From Candidatus Poribacteria bacterium (GTDB taxonomy: Bacteria; Poribacteria; WGA-4E; WGA-3G): a stretch of 63,472 bases of DNA. This document shows, one piece after another, positions 34,114 through 43,058 of the stretch. The notes below the pieces were generated by a model. It was not told where the DNA came from and searched no databases. It saw only the letters and a program-made list of their open reading frames with translations. Numbering within the stretch: the first letter of the stretch is position 1; each line of letters begins with the position of its first letter. The position numbers were made by a program, and so were the translations under genes. The DNA lies in assembly GCA_022394775.1 (NCBI GenBank), contig JAGFCB010000106.1, positions 1 through 63,472 of the forward strand, in the 5' to 3' direction.

Positions 34114-34887
34114 CTATACGCCTGCGGCGAATCCGCCGTCAACGAGTAGGGAAGCACCGGTGACCCACTCTCCGTCATCGGAGGCAAGGAAAACAGCGGC
34201 ACGTCCGATGTCTCTCGGTAGACCGAAACGCGGTAGGGCGGTCTTTTCTAATGCTTCTTCAATCTGTTCGGGGGTGAGGTAGTCTTGAATTGCCGTTTCA
34301 ATATAACCCGGGCAAATGGCGTTGACGGTTATGCCGAATTGACCGATTTCTAAGGCAGTATCTCGCACCATGTTAACGACAGCAGCTTTGGCGGGTGCAT
34401 ACGCAGGTCCTGCTCCGCCGCCATAGGCGTGAACAGAGGCAATCTGGATAATTCGTCCAAATTTTGACTGCTTTAGATGTGGGATTGCGAGTTTTGTCGC
34501 GACGAAAACGCCGCGGAGGTTAACGCCAACGACACTATCCCAATCGGCGATTGAGATTTCTTGCGAACCACCGGGGATGTGGATACCGGCGTTATTGACG
34601 AGAATATCAAGTCCACCGAAATGTTCGACGGTTTGCTGAATTGCGTTCGCAATTTGAGAGGCATCGGCGACATCGGCTTGGAGGAATACACCCCGCGCGC
34701 CAAGTTTTTCGATCTCTACGACGGCTGGGGTTGTGACATCGATTTCGTGATATCTACCGCGAAGGGGTGTTTCTTGCTTATCTACGACAGCAACACACGC
34801 GCCCTCACGGGCGAATTCAAGTGCTATGCCACGTCCAATACCCGAACTTCCACCGGTTACAATGCAAACACGATCCTTGAGTAGCAT
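34114..34887 (-). CDS. short-chain dehydrogenase/reductase (SDR)
   Basis: 257 residues; AAGGAAACG before the ATG at 34887. Cofactor loop CIVTGGSSGIGRGIALEFA (about 9-27), VVDKQE after the second strand (Asp, so NAD(H) preferred), DILVNNAGIHIPGG, catalytic Ser in IQIASVHAYGGG and YAPAKAAV (YxxxK). The GASLLVDGGFAAG end is typical. Probably co-transcribed with the SDR at 33190, although REP-like hairpins fill the gap. The substrate is likely a sugar or polyol, by family habit only. Confidence 0.92.
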   Translation of the reverse strand: MLLKDRVCIVTGGSSGIGRGIALEFAREGACVAVVDKQETPLRGRYHEIDVTTPAVVEIEKLGARGVFLQADVADASQIANAIQQTVEHFGGLDILVNNAGIHIPGGSQEISIADWDSVVGVNLRGVFVATKLAIPHLKQSKFGRIIQIASVHAYGGGAGPAYAPAKAAVVNMVRDTALEIGQFGITVNAICPGYIETAIQDYLTPEQIEEALEKTALPRFGLPRDIGRAAVFLASDDGEWVTGASLLVDGGFAAGV

Positions 34888-35044
34888 TAAACGTTTCCTT
34901 AAGTTACGACGACTTGCAGATGCCCAATTTTTTCATCCGACGGTGTAATACGGATTTCAATATTTCTGAAACACATATCGCTTGCTTCAAACTCCACTCC
35001 TTTGACATTATACCGCATCCTCCAAAATCCTTGCAACATTATCA

Positions 35045-35211
35045 AGGGAAAAGGGCAGGGCTATTTAGTTTTAGATAAATTACCGGATTTCCTAAATTTT
35101 TGAATTTTCTTTTTCAAGTCCGGTACGGTTCCAAACCGCACCTGCGGGTCCTGGGGTGTCCAAAATTGGACGAAAAAACAGAGAACTAAATAACCCTGGG
35201 GAAAAGGGCAG
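35045..35211. mobile_element. family C miniature element with 13-bp direct repeats
   Basis: The arms GGCTATTTAGTTTT (35059-35072) and AGAACTAAATAACC (35183-35196) are inverted repeats. Immediately outside lie identical GGGAAAAGGGCAG strings (35046-35058 and 35199-35211), which look like a target duplication. The interior carries a GGTACGGTTCCAAACCGCACC palindrome. The element begins 4 bp after the lptD stop and fills most of the 327-nt gap to the SDR gene; the remainder (34888-35044) shows nothing else. Confidence 0.75.
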
Positions 35212-35214
35212 ATA

Positions 35215-38200
35215 TTAGAAATAAGATCTACGGAGTGAGTTACCGGCTCCGAATGCGTTATATGGCACGCCTGCTGGTACAGTCCGGATCCCCCACGTTT
35301 CAGTTGTTGCATCATAGCCGACACCCATTGAAACTGCCGGTTCTTGGATGAGATTCACTTGGAACGTGAAGTCTTGACGCACATTGTCGTAAGGGGGTTC
35401 ACGTTTAATACCGATCCGACTCCAAGAAATCCGAAGATTCCAATCGTGTAGGTTCCGCGTCATACTTAAACGTTGTTGATAAAACTGCCCATCAATCGGA
35501 TAGTAGATAACACTGGCATCAAACTCCAGATTTCGACTCACACGGTAACGTCCGGTAGCGGTAATAGAACGGGCGGCACGCCGCGCGGTGTGTCTCTTGC
35601 TAAAGGAACTTCCGACGCTGACGTTCCAAGATTTTCGTGTGTAGCGGATGTTGGAACGGAATCCGACCACCTTGAATTGCTCTCCACTATCGGGATGCGG
35701 ATTCGGGTCATGCGTGACTCGAAAGGTCATGTTAAGGTTTCGACTCGGAAGTGGGACGATCGTAAAATCACTTTCAATAGGCTCGAACTGACGCTCATAT
35801 AAAGGGTCGAACTCTGTAAAATCTGCAGTGAGACGTGTATCAAAATACATGATCCGGTGCGGTGACTGGCTCCGTCGCGTTTTAATCTCAAAAGCCGTGT
35901 TGAAACTATAGGTGAGCCGCTTCCGTTCATAGAAATAGGTACTCGGCCCAAACGGATAAAGGTTATCATCTTTATCAACAGCAGGTTGATAATCATATCG
36001 GAGTGAGGATTGTATTTCGTGGCGCAATTTCCGTAAGCCTGGGATATAACTGACATTGTAGATACGGAAGAGCGTATTTGTGGCAGATCCATTAAAACTG
36101 AAAACGCCCCGAAAAATGTTTTTGTTTTCATCCTGGTCTCGGTCATGCCAAATCGTATTTGAGTTGAGGTTAAGGCTAAGTTGCAGTTCCCGCAAGGGTG
36201 TAATTAGAAGCGTTGATTGTTTTCGGACATCAAAACCTAAGTCCATCGTCTTGAGGTAAACATCTCGCTCCTCACCCGCTTTACCGCGAAAGACTTGTCT
36301 AAAGAAGTTGCCGAGCTCAATATCAAGGTCAACACTTGTGCTTTCGAGCGTTGGAAATGTGAACATCGAGAGGAAAGGCTTCTCCGTTCCGAGTGTTTCG
36401 GCAACCGTTAACATCCTATCGTTGAGGGCATCAAAAAGTGGGAACGCGCTGAGACGCATCCGTGAAAAGTTCAGCGTTAATTGTGGCAGTTTCTGTAGTG
36501 ATCTCGACCCTTCATCAGTGAAATCGTGGATGTGCCGCATCTCAAGTCTACCTGTGATGTCTCCAATAGTCTCTCGTGAAAACTTCAGGTTCCCATTTTC
36601 ATCAAGATCTTCGAGATCAAAGGTTGATAAACCTGTCCCATAAGTAAGAATTGCGAAAGAGTAGAGCGAGGCTTCGTTGGGGAGTTGGTATTCCTCTTTA
36701 TAACTTTTGGAGCGAAGCTCGCTCCTGCCAGTGAAACTGATCGGGCGTCTCCCTTCTTGGCGGTTATCCCAAGGTGTATAGATGGAATGTGTGTGCGCCC
36801 AGCGCATAATCCAACTGTTGCCTGTTCGAATAGCACTCTGTCGCTGGGCGGAGTAAACATCGTTGCCGTAGACATAGAGTTCACCCCGATAGGTCCGTTT
36901 TTTATCAACTTTGATGAGACGAAAAGATTTTTTCGTTTGAATGGGGCGTCTTCCTAAATCCCCGGCATATAAACTTTGTGCCTCCGATGCGACTGGACTC
37001 GGATCTTCCCAACGTCCACGGAATCCATGTCTCCGATAGATTTTAAGTTCTTCTTCATCTTCCGCTATTTCCTCACCTACCACATCGCCTTCTGCGTTCT
37101 CTTCGGCGGCTAAGTCTTGAGCATCGGCTTCGTTTGGATTCGGAGCTGCGTCGTCCTGCTTATCCTCTTCCGGTTCGTTCTGTTCGGCGTTCCGTGTATC
37201 ATCAGTATCAGGTTCTGGCACAAGCTTCTCAACGTCTTCGGTCTGATTAGGCGTAACACGCTTCTGTTCATCTTCTACCGTTTCGCTTTCATTCTGCTCG
37301 GTGCTCTGTGTATCATCAGTATCAGTCGTCTCAGACGCTGACATAGGCTCTTCTATAACTGGCGCGGTATCGGTCTTTTGCGATTCCGTGGCATCGGTTG
37401 TGTCTTGTTTCGTTCCATTTGTCTCAGCCTCTTCCTCGGTTTCTTCAGGGGCAGGACTCATTAAATCCTCAAAAAATGTGTCCCATTCCGCCTCAAATTG
37501 CTCCGCGATCGTTTCAAAAGAGGGTGTTTCCTCTTTTTCGATTAACTTGAAAATATAGAGTCCCTCAGGTGTCGTAATCGGTCGGCGTTCAATGACATCC
37601 CCTGGTACTTCCAAGCGTCTGACAGCAGATTGCCATGAAGACTGCATCTCATTTAATGGCAAACCTTCCCCTTCATTGACTTCGGACAGGACAGGCTGCG
37701 CTGTCTCAGTAAATCCATCGGGCAGTTGAATGAGTTGTTCAAAGGGTACTCCCTGCTGGGCGCGTTGGAGTATGTCATCCGCTAATACGCGGAGTGCATC
37801 CTTTGAATCATCACTCGGAGTAATAGCGATATCAATGCGGCGGAGTTTAATCTCGCGCTCGCCATAGACATCAACGATCTGATCGGCTTTGAGAATATGA
37901 AATGCGGATTCGGTTTGGACGACGGGGGTAATCTCACCTTCATTGAGTGCAAAGGCAGCTTCCTCCAGAACGGGATCAAGTTTAGGGTTCCCTTCCTCAT
38001 CGGTTTCACCGCGCGCGAGGAATCCGAGATCACCGCCGTCATAACGGGTATCCGAGTGATCAGAATTCTGCTGAGCGAGTGCAGCAAAGTCCGCTCCCTC
38101 CTCTTGGAGTTGCTTGAAGAGTTCTTCTGCTCCCTCTTTAGCACGCGCGACATCCTCATCGGTAATTTTATATTCCAGAAAAATCTGCTCTAACCAATAG

Positions 38201-39375
38201 CGATCGTATTCACCCTCAAGTCGCTCTTGTAATTCCTCGGCTTTCTCTTTTAACTTAGTGCGTTGATTTGGTGTTGCATCCGGCGGAATCGGGAGATAAA
38301 TTTCTTGGAATTTAGTATCTGAAAATCTATATTTCCCTTCAAAGCCGTAGCCTTGCCCGCGCCGTGCACTTCTATCATAGAGCAGTGCCGCGTCATAGCG
38401 ACGTTTACGAACAAGCGGTTGAATGATACTAATGTAGGGACCCTGGTAACTATCCGTTCCAAGTTTGACGATTATCTTTGCGATCTTCCCTTTACGGAGA
38501 TCCCGCCGCATAGCAGGAAAATAGAAGAGCGGAAATCCACCGATATGCAAAACGATGTTCTTGGCGATCAACTCCTCATTCATTCGGACGATAACCTCAG
38601 TGACACTGAAATAGTAGTGTGGGTGTTTCAGTGAACAGGTAGTCAGCGTCGCGCCTCGGATATAGGAACGATCCTCCCCTATTTTAAAGATTTCACTACC
38701 ACCAAAGTACCATGGATCGCTGTATGTGAACCCGTTGCGGGCAATCCCTTTCTTATTTTCGAGATTGAAGATTAACTCATCAGAATAGGTTTCCTCGCTA
38801 CCGACTATGAGATGGACGTTGCCTGTTGCGCGCATCAAATTGTCGTCAAAGTCAGCCCAGACATGGTCTGCTCGCAAAATAACATCTTCAAACTTGATGA
38901 GGGCATTGCCGTGGATTTGAACGAAATTATCGACAATAGACATATCGTCGCCATCACCAATTACCATGCCTTCTTCAGGTGTATCCGTCTCTGGGTTCAA
39001 CCGTTCAGGTGTAGATTCCGCCTCGCCTTCTTCAGGTGTAGATTCTCCCTCACCTTCTTCAGGCGTGTCTGTCTCTGGGTTCAACTGTTCAGGCGTGACT
39101 TCCTCTTTTTCTTGAGGCGGATCCGTAGGTGTGGACTCGGATGGCTCCGTCTCAACAGTTGGCGGTTCAGCAGGTTGCGCATCTTGCGCGATAGCCATCT
39201 GGATTGGACTCAGAAAGCATAAAACGACTAATAGAGTTGTCGCTATACATGCCTGCCTGAACGTTGATGCGAACGAAAGGAATGACAACGACGGAAGGTC
39301 AGTTTTGCGAGGACACATTATATTGGAGTCTTGATGTAGATGGCTGGTAGGCAAATCGAACGCGCGCTTCTTCAC
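35215..39375 (-). CDS. lptD: LptD-type LPS assembly protein with two inserted parvulin-like domains
   Basis: 1386 residues, about twice the usual LptD length. A GTG at 39375 is used; an ATG at 39318 is possible. Order: signal peptide (to about residue 64); acidic repeat linker (65-140); OstA/LptA-like beta-jellyroll (145-300; FVQIHGNALIKFEDVILRAD, GATLTTCSLKHPHYYF); first barrel strands (300-352); parvulin domain 1 (395-500; SDTRYDGGDLGFLARGE, ITPVVQTESAFHILK); a parvulin-like domain 2 (505-615, ending EGLYIFKLIEKEE); an Asp/Glu/Thr linker (640-775); and the remaining LptD barrel (780-1386). LptD places lipopolysaccharide in the outer leaflet and needs SurA-type chaperones. Here a chaperone fold is built into the chain. 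Only one Cys lies in the mature part, so the E. coli disulfide switch is absent. Confidence 0.87.
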   Translation of the reverse strand: MKKRAFDLPTSHLHQDSNIMCPRKTDLPSLSFLSFASTFRQACIATTLLVVLCFLSPIQMAIAQDAQPAEPPTVETEPSESTPTDPPQEKEEVTPEQLNPETDTPEEGEGESTPEEGEAESTPERLNPETDTPEEGMVIGDGDDMSIVDNFVQIHGNALIKFEDVILRADHVWADFDDNLMRATGNVHLIVGSEETYSDELIFNLENKKGIARNGFTYSDPWYFGGSEIFKIGEDRSYIRGATLTTCSLKHPHYYFSVTEVIVRMNEELIAKNIVLHIGGFPLFYFPAMRRDLRKGKIAKIIVKLGTDSYQGPYISIIQPLVRKRRYDAALLYDRSARRGQGYGFEGKYRFSDTKFQEIYLPIPPDATPNQRTKLKEKAEELQERLEGEYDRYWLEQIFLEYKITDEDVARAKEGAEELFKQLQEEGADFAALAQQNSDHSDTRYDGGDLGFLARGETDEEGNPKLDPVLEEAAFALNEGEITPVVQTESAFHILKADQIVDVYGEREIKLRRIDIAITPSDDSKDALRVLADDILQRAQQGVPFEQLIQLPDGFTETAQPVLSEVNEGEGLPLNEMQSSWQSAVRRLEVPGDVIERRPITTPEGLYIFKLIEKEETPSFETIAEQFEAEWDTFFEDLMSPAPEETEEEAETNGTKQDTTDATESQKTDTAPVIEEPMSASETTDTDDTQSTEQNESETVEDEQKRVTPNQTEDVEKLVPEPDTDDTRNAEQNEPEEDKQDDAAPNPNEADAQDLAAEENAEGDVVGEEIAEDEEELKIYRRHGFRGRWEDPSPVASEAQSLYAGDLGRRPIQTKKSFRLIKVDKKRTYRGELYVYGNDVYSAQRQSAIRTGNSWIMRWAHTHSIYTPWDNRQEGRRPISFTGRSELRSKSYKEEYQLPNEASLYSFAILTYGTGLSTFDLEDLDENGNLKFSRETIGDITGRLEMRHIHDFTDEGSRSLQKLPQLTLNFSRMRLSAFPLFDALNDRMLTVAETLGTEKPFLSMFTFPTLESTSVDLDIELGNFFRQVFRGKAGEERDVYLKTMDLGFDVRKQSTLLITPLRELQLSLNLNSNTIWHDRDQDENKNIFRGVFSFNGSATNTLFRIYNVSYIPGLRKLRHEIQSSLRYDYQPAVDKDDNLYPFGPSTYFYERKRLTYSFNTAFEIKTRRSQSPHRIMYFDTRLTADFTEFDPLYERQFEPIESDFTIVPLPSRNLNMTFRVTHDPNPHPDSGEQFKVVGFRSNIRYTRKSWNVSVGSSFSKRHTARRAARSITATGRYRVSRNLEFDASVIYYPIDGQFYQQRLSMTRNLHDWNLRISWSRIGIKREPPYDNVRQDFTFQVNLIQEPAVSMGVGYDATTETWGIRTVPAGVPYNAFGAGNSLRRSYF
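36709..36729. repeat. REP-like palindrome inside the lptD coding region
   Basis: GGAGCGAAGCTCGCTCC followed by TGCC lies in the barrel part of lptD and is translated as GRSELRS. It shares AGCTCGCTCCT with the intergenic hairpins at 25224 and 34020. It could be a small repeat fixed in coding DNA or chance. Confidence 0.35.
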
Positions 39376-39381
39376 AGATTT

Positions 39382-40674
39382 TTACTCTTTCAGATTAATT
39401 TTAACATAAGCGTTTTCAAGAAGTTTATTGGTGTACGCATCCCATTCTTCTTGGAACCGCTGTTGACGAAGTATTGATGTAATCTGTGCCTTCTCCGCTT
39501 CAGTCAAACCTGGGCTATCTCGTTCGTCCACTCTGAAGATGTGGAGTCCAGATTCAGTTTCATAGGGTTGACTGTAGGCATTGGGCGCTAAAAGTTCAAC
39601 AACTGCTCGCGTTTTAGGATTGAGTTCCGATAAAGAACGGATGCCGAGGTCTCCGCCATTTTCTTGCGTCTCAGTATCATCAGAATGTAGTAATGCGAGC
39701 TTACTAAAATCCTCGCCTGCTTCTAATTTTGTGAAAATATCGGTAGCCTGTTCGCGCGCTTCCTGTATCGCCGATGGGCTCGGTGTCAGCGGGACGATGA
39801 AATATCGGAATGCGACCATCTCGTCGGTCTTCTCTTCGATTCTGAAGACATAGAGTCCTTTGTCAGCTTCAATCGGTTCACTGAGTGTACCTATCGTTAG
39901 GTCTGTGAGTGCATCCTGAAAGAGTTTCGGGAATTTACTAAATTCTTCGGTGGAAGCCTCTACGAGAACGCCTGCCTGTTTAGAAGTATCGTAACGCCGT
40001 GCGTTTTCTTCAAATTTCGCGCCATCAGTCTGAATCTCATCCCGCGCTTTTCCGGCTTTTTCATAAGCGGCATCACGATCGGCTTGGTTGGGTTTAAAGG
40101 CGATAAAAATGTGCCGTAAATGTACTTTATCCACTTTTGTTGATAATTGGTCACGATTCTCATCAAAAAATTTTTGGATTTCACTGTCCCGTATCTGCAA
40201 TCTTGGAACGATTCTGCCCATGACAAGTTTTTCGGTTTTAAGATTCCGCTCCGACTGCTCCCGAAATGCTACGAGTGTCATGCCTTCACGATTCAACTGT
40301 CTCTTAAATTCCTCATCGGTCTCCATCTGGTATTTGTCTTTGAAGTCTTTTACGTACTGCTCAACCTCTGCATCAGTGACGGTGATTTTTAAAGTTAACG
40401 CCGCTTCCAAAAGCAACATTTGTCGGATCAGTCTGTCCAAGAGTTCGCTCCTCTGTCGCTCAGCCTCGTTGAGAGCCTCACGCTCGCTAAAACGATAGAC
40501 CTGCTGGAGTTCCATCGCGCGCTGCTTTACCAAGACATCAAGTTCTCGCTTGGTAACAACGTCATCGTTGACATAAGCAATGATTCTATCAAAAGTGCGA
40601 GCATAAACGCTTGAGAATCCACCGCCGATAAGTAGGGCGATCAACGTGAGATAGACCGCTTTTTTGTAAGTCAT
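39382..40674 (-). CDS. surA: SurA-like periplasmic chaperone / peptidyl-prolyl isomerase
   Basis: Start set at the ATG at 40674, which has AAAGGA at 8-nt spacing; another ATG two codons earlier is too close. About 430 residues. A signal peptide (YLTLIALLIGGGFSSVYA) precedes the SurA N-domain (TFDRIIAYVNDDVVTKREL, then long charged helices) and two parvulin domains: one at about 170-270 (VHLRHIFIAFKPN) and a canonical one at about 275-380 (ALLHSDDTETQENGGDLG, YSQPYETESGLHIFRVDER). SurA escorts outer-membrane proteins, LptD above all, through the periplasm. Its stop lies 6 nt before the lptD start, so the pair is co-translated. Confidence 0.88.
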   Translation of the reverse strand: MTYKKAVYLTLIALLIGGGFSSVYARTFDRIIAYVNDDVVTKRELDVLVKQRAMELQQVYRFSEREALNEAERQRSELLDRLIRQMLLLEAALTLKITVTDAEVEQYVKDFKDKYQMETDEEFKRQLNREGMTLVAFREQSERNLKTEKLVMGRIVPRLQIRDSEIQKFFDENRDQLSTKVDKVHLRHIFIAFKPNQADRDAAYEKAGKARDEIQTDGAKFEENARRYDTSKQAGVLVEASTEEFSKFPKLFQDALTDLTIGTLSEPIEADKGLYVFRIEEKTDEMVAFRYFIVPLTPSPSAIQEAREQATDIFTKLEAGEDFSKLALLHSDDTETQENGGDLGIRSLSELNPKTRAVVELLAPNAYSQPYETESGLHIFRVDERDSPGLTEAEKAQITSILRQQRFQEEWDAYTNKLLENAYVKINLKE

Positions 40675-40738
40675 GAGCATGTTCCTTTATGGAGAATGTG
40701 GCGCGATCCGTAACCGCGCCACACTTACGGATATAAGG

Positions 40739-41749
40739 CTATTCCTCTGGCTCCGGTTCTTCCGTCGCCTCTTCCGCTGGTTCTTCGGGTTCCGCCTCTG
40801 GAATCCGATCGATATAGGTTTTGACTTCAGCGCGCTCGCGGAGCTGTTTAATCCATTCCATCATAAGGGCTTCCCGCTTTTCACGTTCAGCCTTCCGCTC
40901 CACACTCTTACGAACATCTTCGTCCTCAAAGGGTTTTTGATATTCATCGCGAGCCTCGTCCTTACGGAACATCATGTAGTATTTCTGTCCTTGGACGTCA
41001 ACTTCGATAACATCATCGTGAAGTGTCCCTCTCTCAGCGGTAAACGCTGCATCTAAGAACGGTTCCGTTCCAGCTGGATAGGAATCGCGACTGAAATAGT
41101 CGGTGTCGCCGGGAGAAGATGCATTTGCGCCGGGACCGACGAGTTCACCACGATCAGAAAGTTCTTGGGCAGCATCAGCGATGTCTTTACCAGCTTTAAT
41201 CTCTGCGGAAACTTCATAGGCACGTTCTTTATTGATCAAGGTAATACATAAAAGTCGCACTTGTGCCGGTCGGACGTAGTCCTCCTTATGTGCTTCATAG
41301 TGTGCCATATAGTCATCTTCACTCAAGGCGAGTTTGTCATCAACTTCTTGGGTGGTAATTTTCTTAACCATCAACTCATGAAGATAGTCCTGAACTTTCT
41401 TGAGGATTTCGGCATCCTCGTTGAGTTTTTGCTCGCGTGCGAGATTAAGAATTAAGCGACTTTCAGCCATAAGGAGCATGTAGGTTTCGAGACCCGACTT
41501 GTCCTGATATTGCCGTTGCTTATATTCCGGGAGTTCGCTAATCTCTTGCATCATTTCTTCAAGAGTGATGTGGTGTTTACCGTTCCACTCAAATTCAGCG
41601 ATAACTGTTCCATCAGCACCAATTGCTTTGTCGCTGCAGCTATAAAAGACGGGATGTGTGGCAAGAACCCCGATTAAAAGTAAAGAGATCACTGGAAGTC
41701 GGGACTTGCTATCCATTTTACGCATGAATAAGGCAATTCTTTTAAACAT
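40739..41749 (-). CDS. parvulin-type (PpiC/SurA-like) lipoprotein
   Basis: The start is uncertain: ATG at 41749 or a TTG two codons upstream, both after AAAGGAG. About 336 residues. A hydrophobic segment ends in VFYSCSDK, a lipobox-like site. The rest follows the SurA/PrsA pattern: a long helical N-domain with YLHELMVKKITTQEVDDKL, then a rather worn parvulin core (VRPAQVRLLCITL, GDTDYFSRDSYPAGTEPF, VQGQKYYMMFRKDE) and a highly charged C-terminal helix, ending in a Glu/Pro tail. It is paralogous to the next gene upstream and lies in the surA-lptD operon. Chaperoning of envelope proteins is likely; isomerase activity is doubtful. Confidence 0.8.
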   Translation of the reverse strand: MFKRIALFMRKMDSKSRLPVISLLLIGVLATHPVFYSCSDKAIGADGTVIAEFEWNGKHHITLEEMMQEISELPEYKQRQYQDKSGLETYMLLMAESRLILNLAREQKLNEDAEILKKVQDYLHELMVKKITTQEVDDKLALSEDDYMAHYEAHKEDYVRPAQVRLLCITLINKERAYEVSAEIKAGKDIADAAQELSDRGELVGPGANASSPGDTDYFSRDSYPAGTEPFLDAAFTAERGTLHDDVIEVDVQGQKYYMMFRKDEARDEYQKPFEDEDVRKSVERKAEREKREALMMEWIKQLRERAEVKTYIDRIPEAEPEEPAEEATEEPEPEE

Positions 41750-41819
41750 TTTCAATTCTAACTCCTTTTCTCGACCTATCGTTATGGTCACAGATGTTGC
41801 TTCCAAAAATCGGAATAGG

Positions 41820-42788
41820 CTACTGTTCTGATTCCTCGGTCTCCGCTTCTTCGGGTTTCGGCGGTTCCGGAATATTCTCAGGATAGGTTTTCAGTTTGCC
41901 TTTTTCAGTGATTTCGGTAACCCATTCATTGATGCGCTCACGCTTCTTTGTACGCTCAACAGTTCTTTGAATATCGTCTTTAACTTCATCGAATTCCTGC
42001 TGTCGTTCGGGTTGATGCTCCTCCTTACGGAAGATGAGATAGAAGGTTTCGTCGTTGACATCGGTTTCAAAGACAGCATCCGTCATTTCGCCGACTTCTT
42101 GGTCAAAAACAGTCTCAACGAATTCTAACCAACGCGGTGATACAGATTTTGTAAAGAAACCGGTATTCCCTGGATCATCTTGATTAATGCCGGGTCCGTT
42201 AGCGAGTTTTCCGGCTTCAGAGAGTTCCTTCGCCATCTCAACGATGTCTTTCCCCGCTTTAATAGCGTCAAGTGTCTCGTTAGCAAGGTCTTCATCATCA
42301 AGCGTGATACAGGTCGCTCGAACTTTTGCGTCCTCAATATATTCACTCAGGTTCGCCTGATAATGTGCCATAAGATCCTCATCTGTGTAGACGACCTTGG
42401 CATCAACTTCTGCTTCAGTTAATTTTTCAACCATGAGCTGGTGCGTATAGTCTTCAAGTTTCTTGAGGTGCTCAAGGGATTTATCAAACCCATCGTCAGT
42501 TGCGCGAAGCAGTTTGAGTCGTTCATCTATCAATTCTTCAAGATACTCGGCTTTGTCCGCGCGTGCCTCATAATTCTGCTGGCGGTAAACAGGTAATTCT
42601 GCGATTGCGGCGTTCAGATCCGCCAACGAGATTTGATGTGACTCACCATTCCATTTATACTCGGCTAAAATTACCTGGCTTTCGTCCATAGCAGCCGCGG
42701 GCTGCTCGTGGCTATCAGATTGAACGAACTTCCAAGTTAATAGGCAAGTCACAGCGACAAGTAAAAAAATAGTAATCGCTTTTTTCAT
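41820..42788 (-). CDS. parvulin-type (PpiC/SurA-like) membrane-anchored protein
   Basis: 322 residues; the ATG at 42788 follows CCGCAAGGAACGTTAAAAAT. The N-terminal segment AITIFLLVAVTCLLTWKFV is an uncleaved anchor or signal. The body is colinear with its downstream neighbour: LAEYKWNGESHQISLADL, YTHQLMVEKLTEAEVDAKV, AKVRATCITL, GNTGFFTKSVSPRWLEF, ETFYLIFRKEEHQPE and a charged C-terminal helix ending in a Pro/Glu tail. The GGDLGF-type parvulin loop is replaced (DPGNTGFF), so a pure chaperone is plausible. A 124-bp tandem repeat with hairpins sits just upstream. Confidence 0.8.
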   Translation of the reverse strand: MKKAITIFLLVAVTCLLTWKFVQSDSHEQPAAAMDESQVILAEYKWNGESHQISLADLNAAIAELPVYRQQNYEARADKAEYLEELIDERLKLLRATDDGFDKSLEHLKKLEDYTHQLMVEKLTEAEVDAKVVYTDEDLMAHYQANLSEYIEDAKVRATCITLDDEDLANETLDAIKAGKDIVEMAKELSEAGKLANGPGINQDDPGNTGFFTKSVSPRWLEFVETVFDQEVGEMTDAVFETDVNDETFYLIFRKEEHQPERQQEFDEVKDDIQRTVERTKKRERINEWVTEITEKGKLKTYPENIPEPPKPEEAETEESEQ

Positions 42789-42794
42789 ATTTTT

Positions 42795-43032
42795 AACGTT
42801 CCTTGCGGTTCGGTCAGGTCGGTTTCGGAAATAAAGTCCCTTTCCATATATCCAGCCCGCCCGTTAGTTGGGCTTACGCGCTTTAGACACTGCGCGTAGC
42901 ATATCCTTTTCGTCTTCTAACGTTCCTTGCGGTTCGGTCAGGTCGGTTTCGGAAAGGAAGTCCCTTTCCGTGTATCCAGCCTGACGGTTGGTTAGGCTTA
43001 CGCGCTTTCGACACTGCGCGTAGCACGTCTCT
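42795..43032. repeat. two tandem copies of a 124-bp structured repeat
   Basis: Unit 1 (42795-42918) and unit 2 (from 42919) start with the same AACGTTCCTTGCGGTTCGGT and stay alike to about 43032. On the minus strand each unit holds two hairpins: TACGCGC...GCGCGTA and GGAAAGGGACTTCCTTTCC. Each ends in the TGACCGAACCGCAAGGAA leader. Only the unit next to 42788 serves a start codon. The rest of the 270-nt gap back to mfd is featureless. Confidence 0.85.
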
Positions 43033-43058
43033 TTGAGTTGACCTTTCGTTTTTCACGA

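Noticed and set aside
42795..43032. Tandem repeat as a two-copy CRISPR or a known riboswitch
   Set aside because: Unit length 124 bp, only two copies, and no match to riboswitch cores that I can recall.
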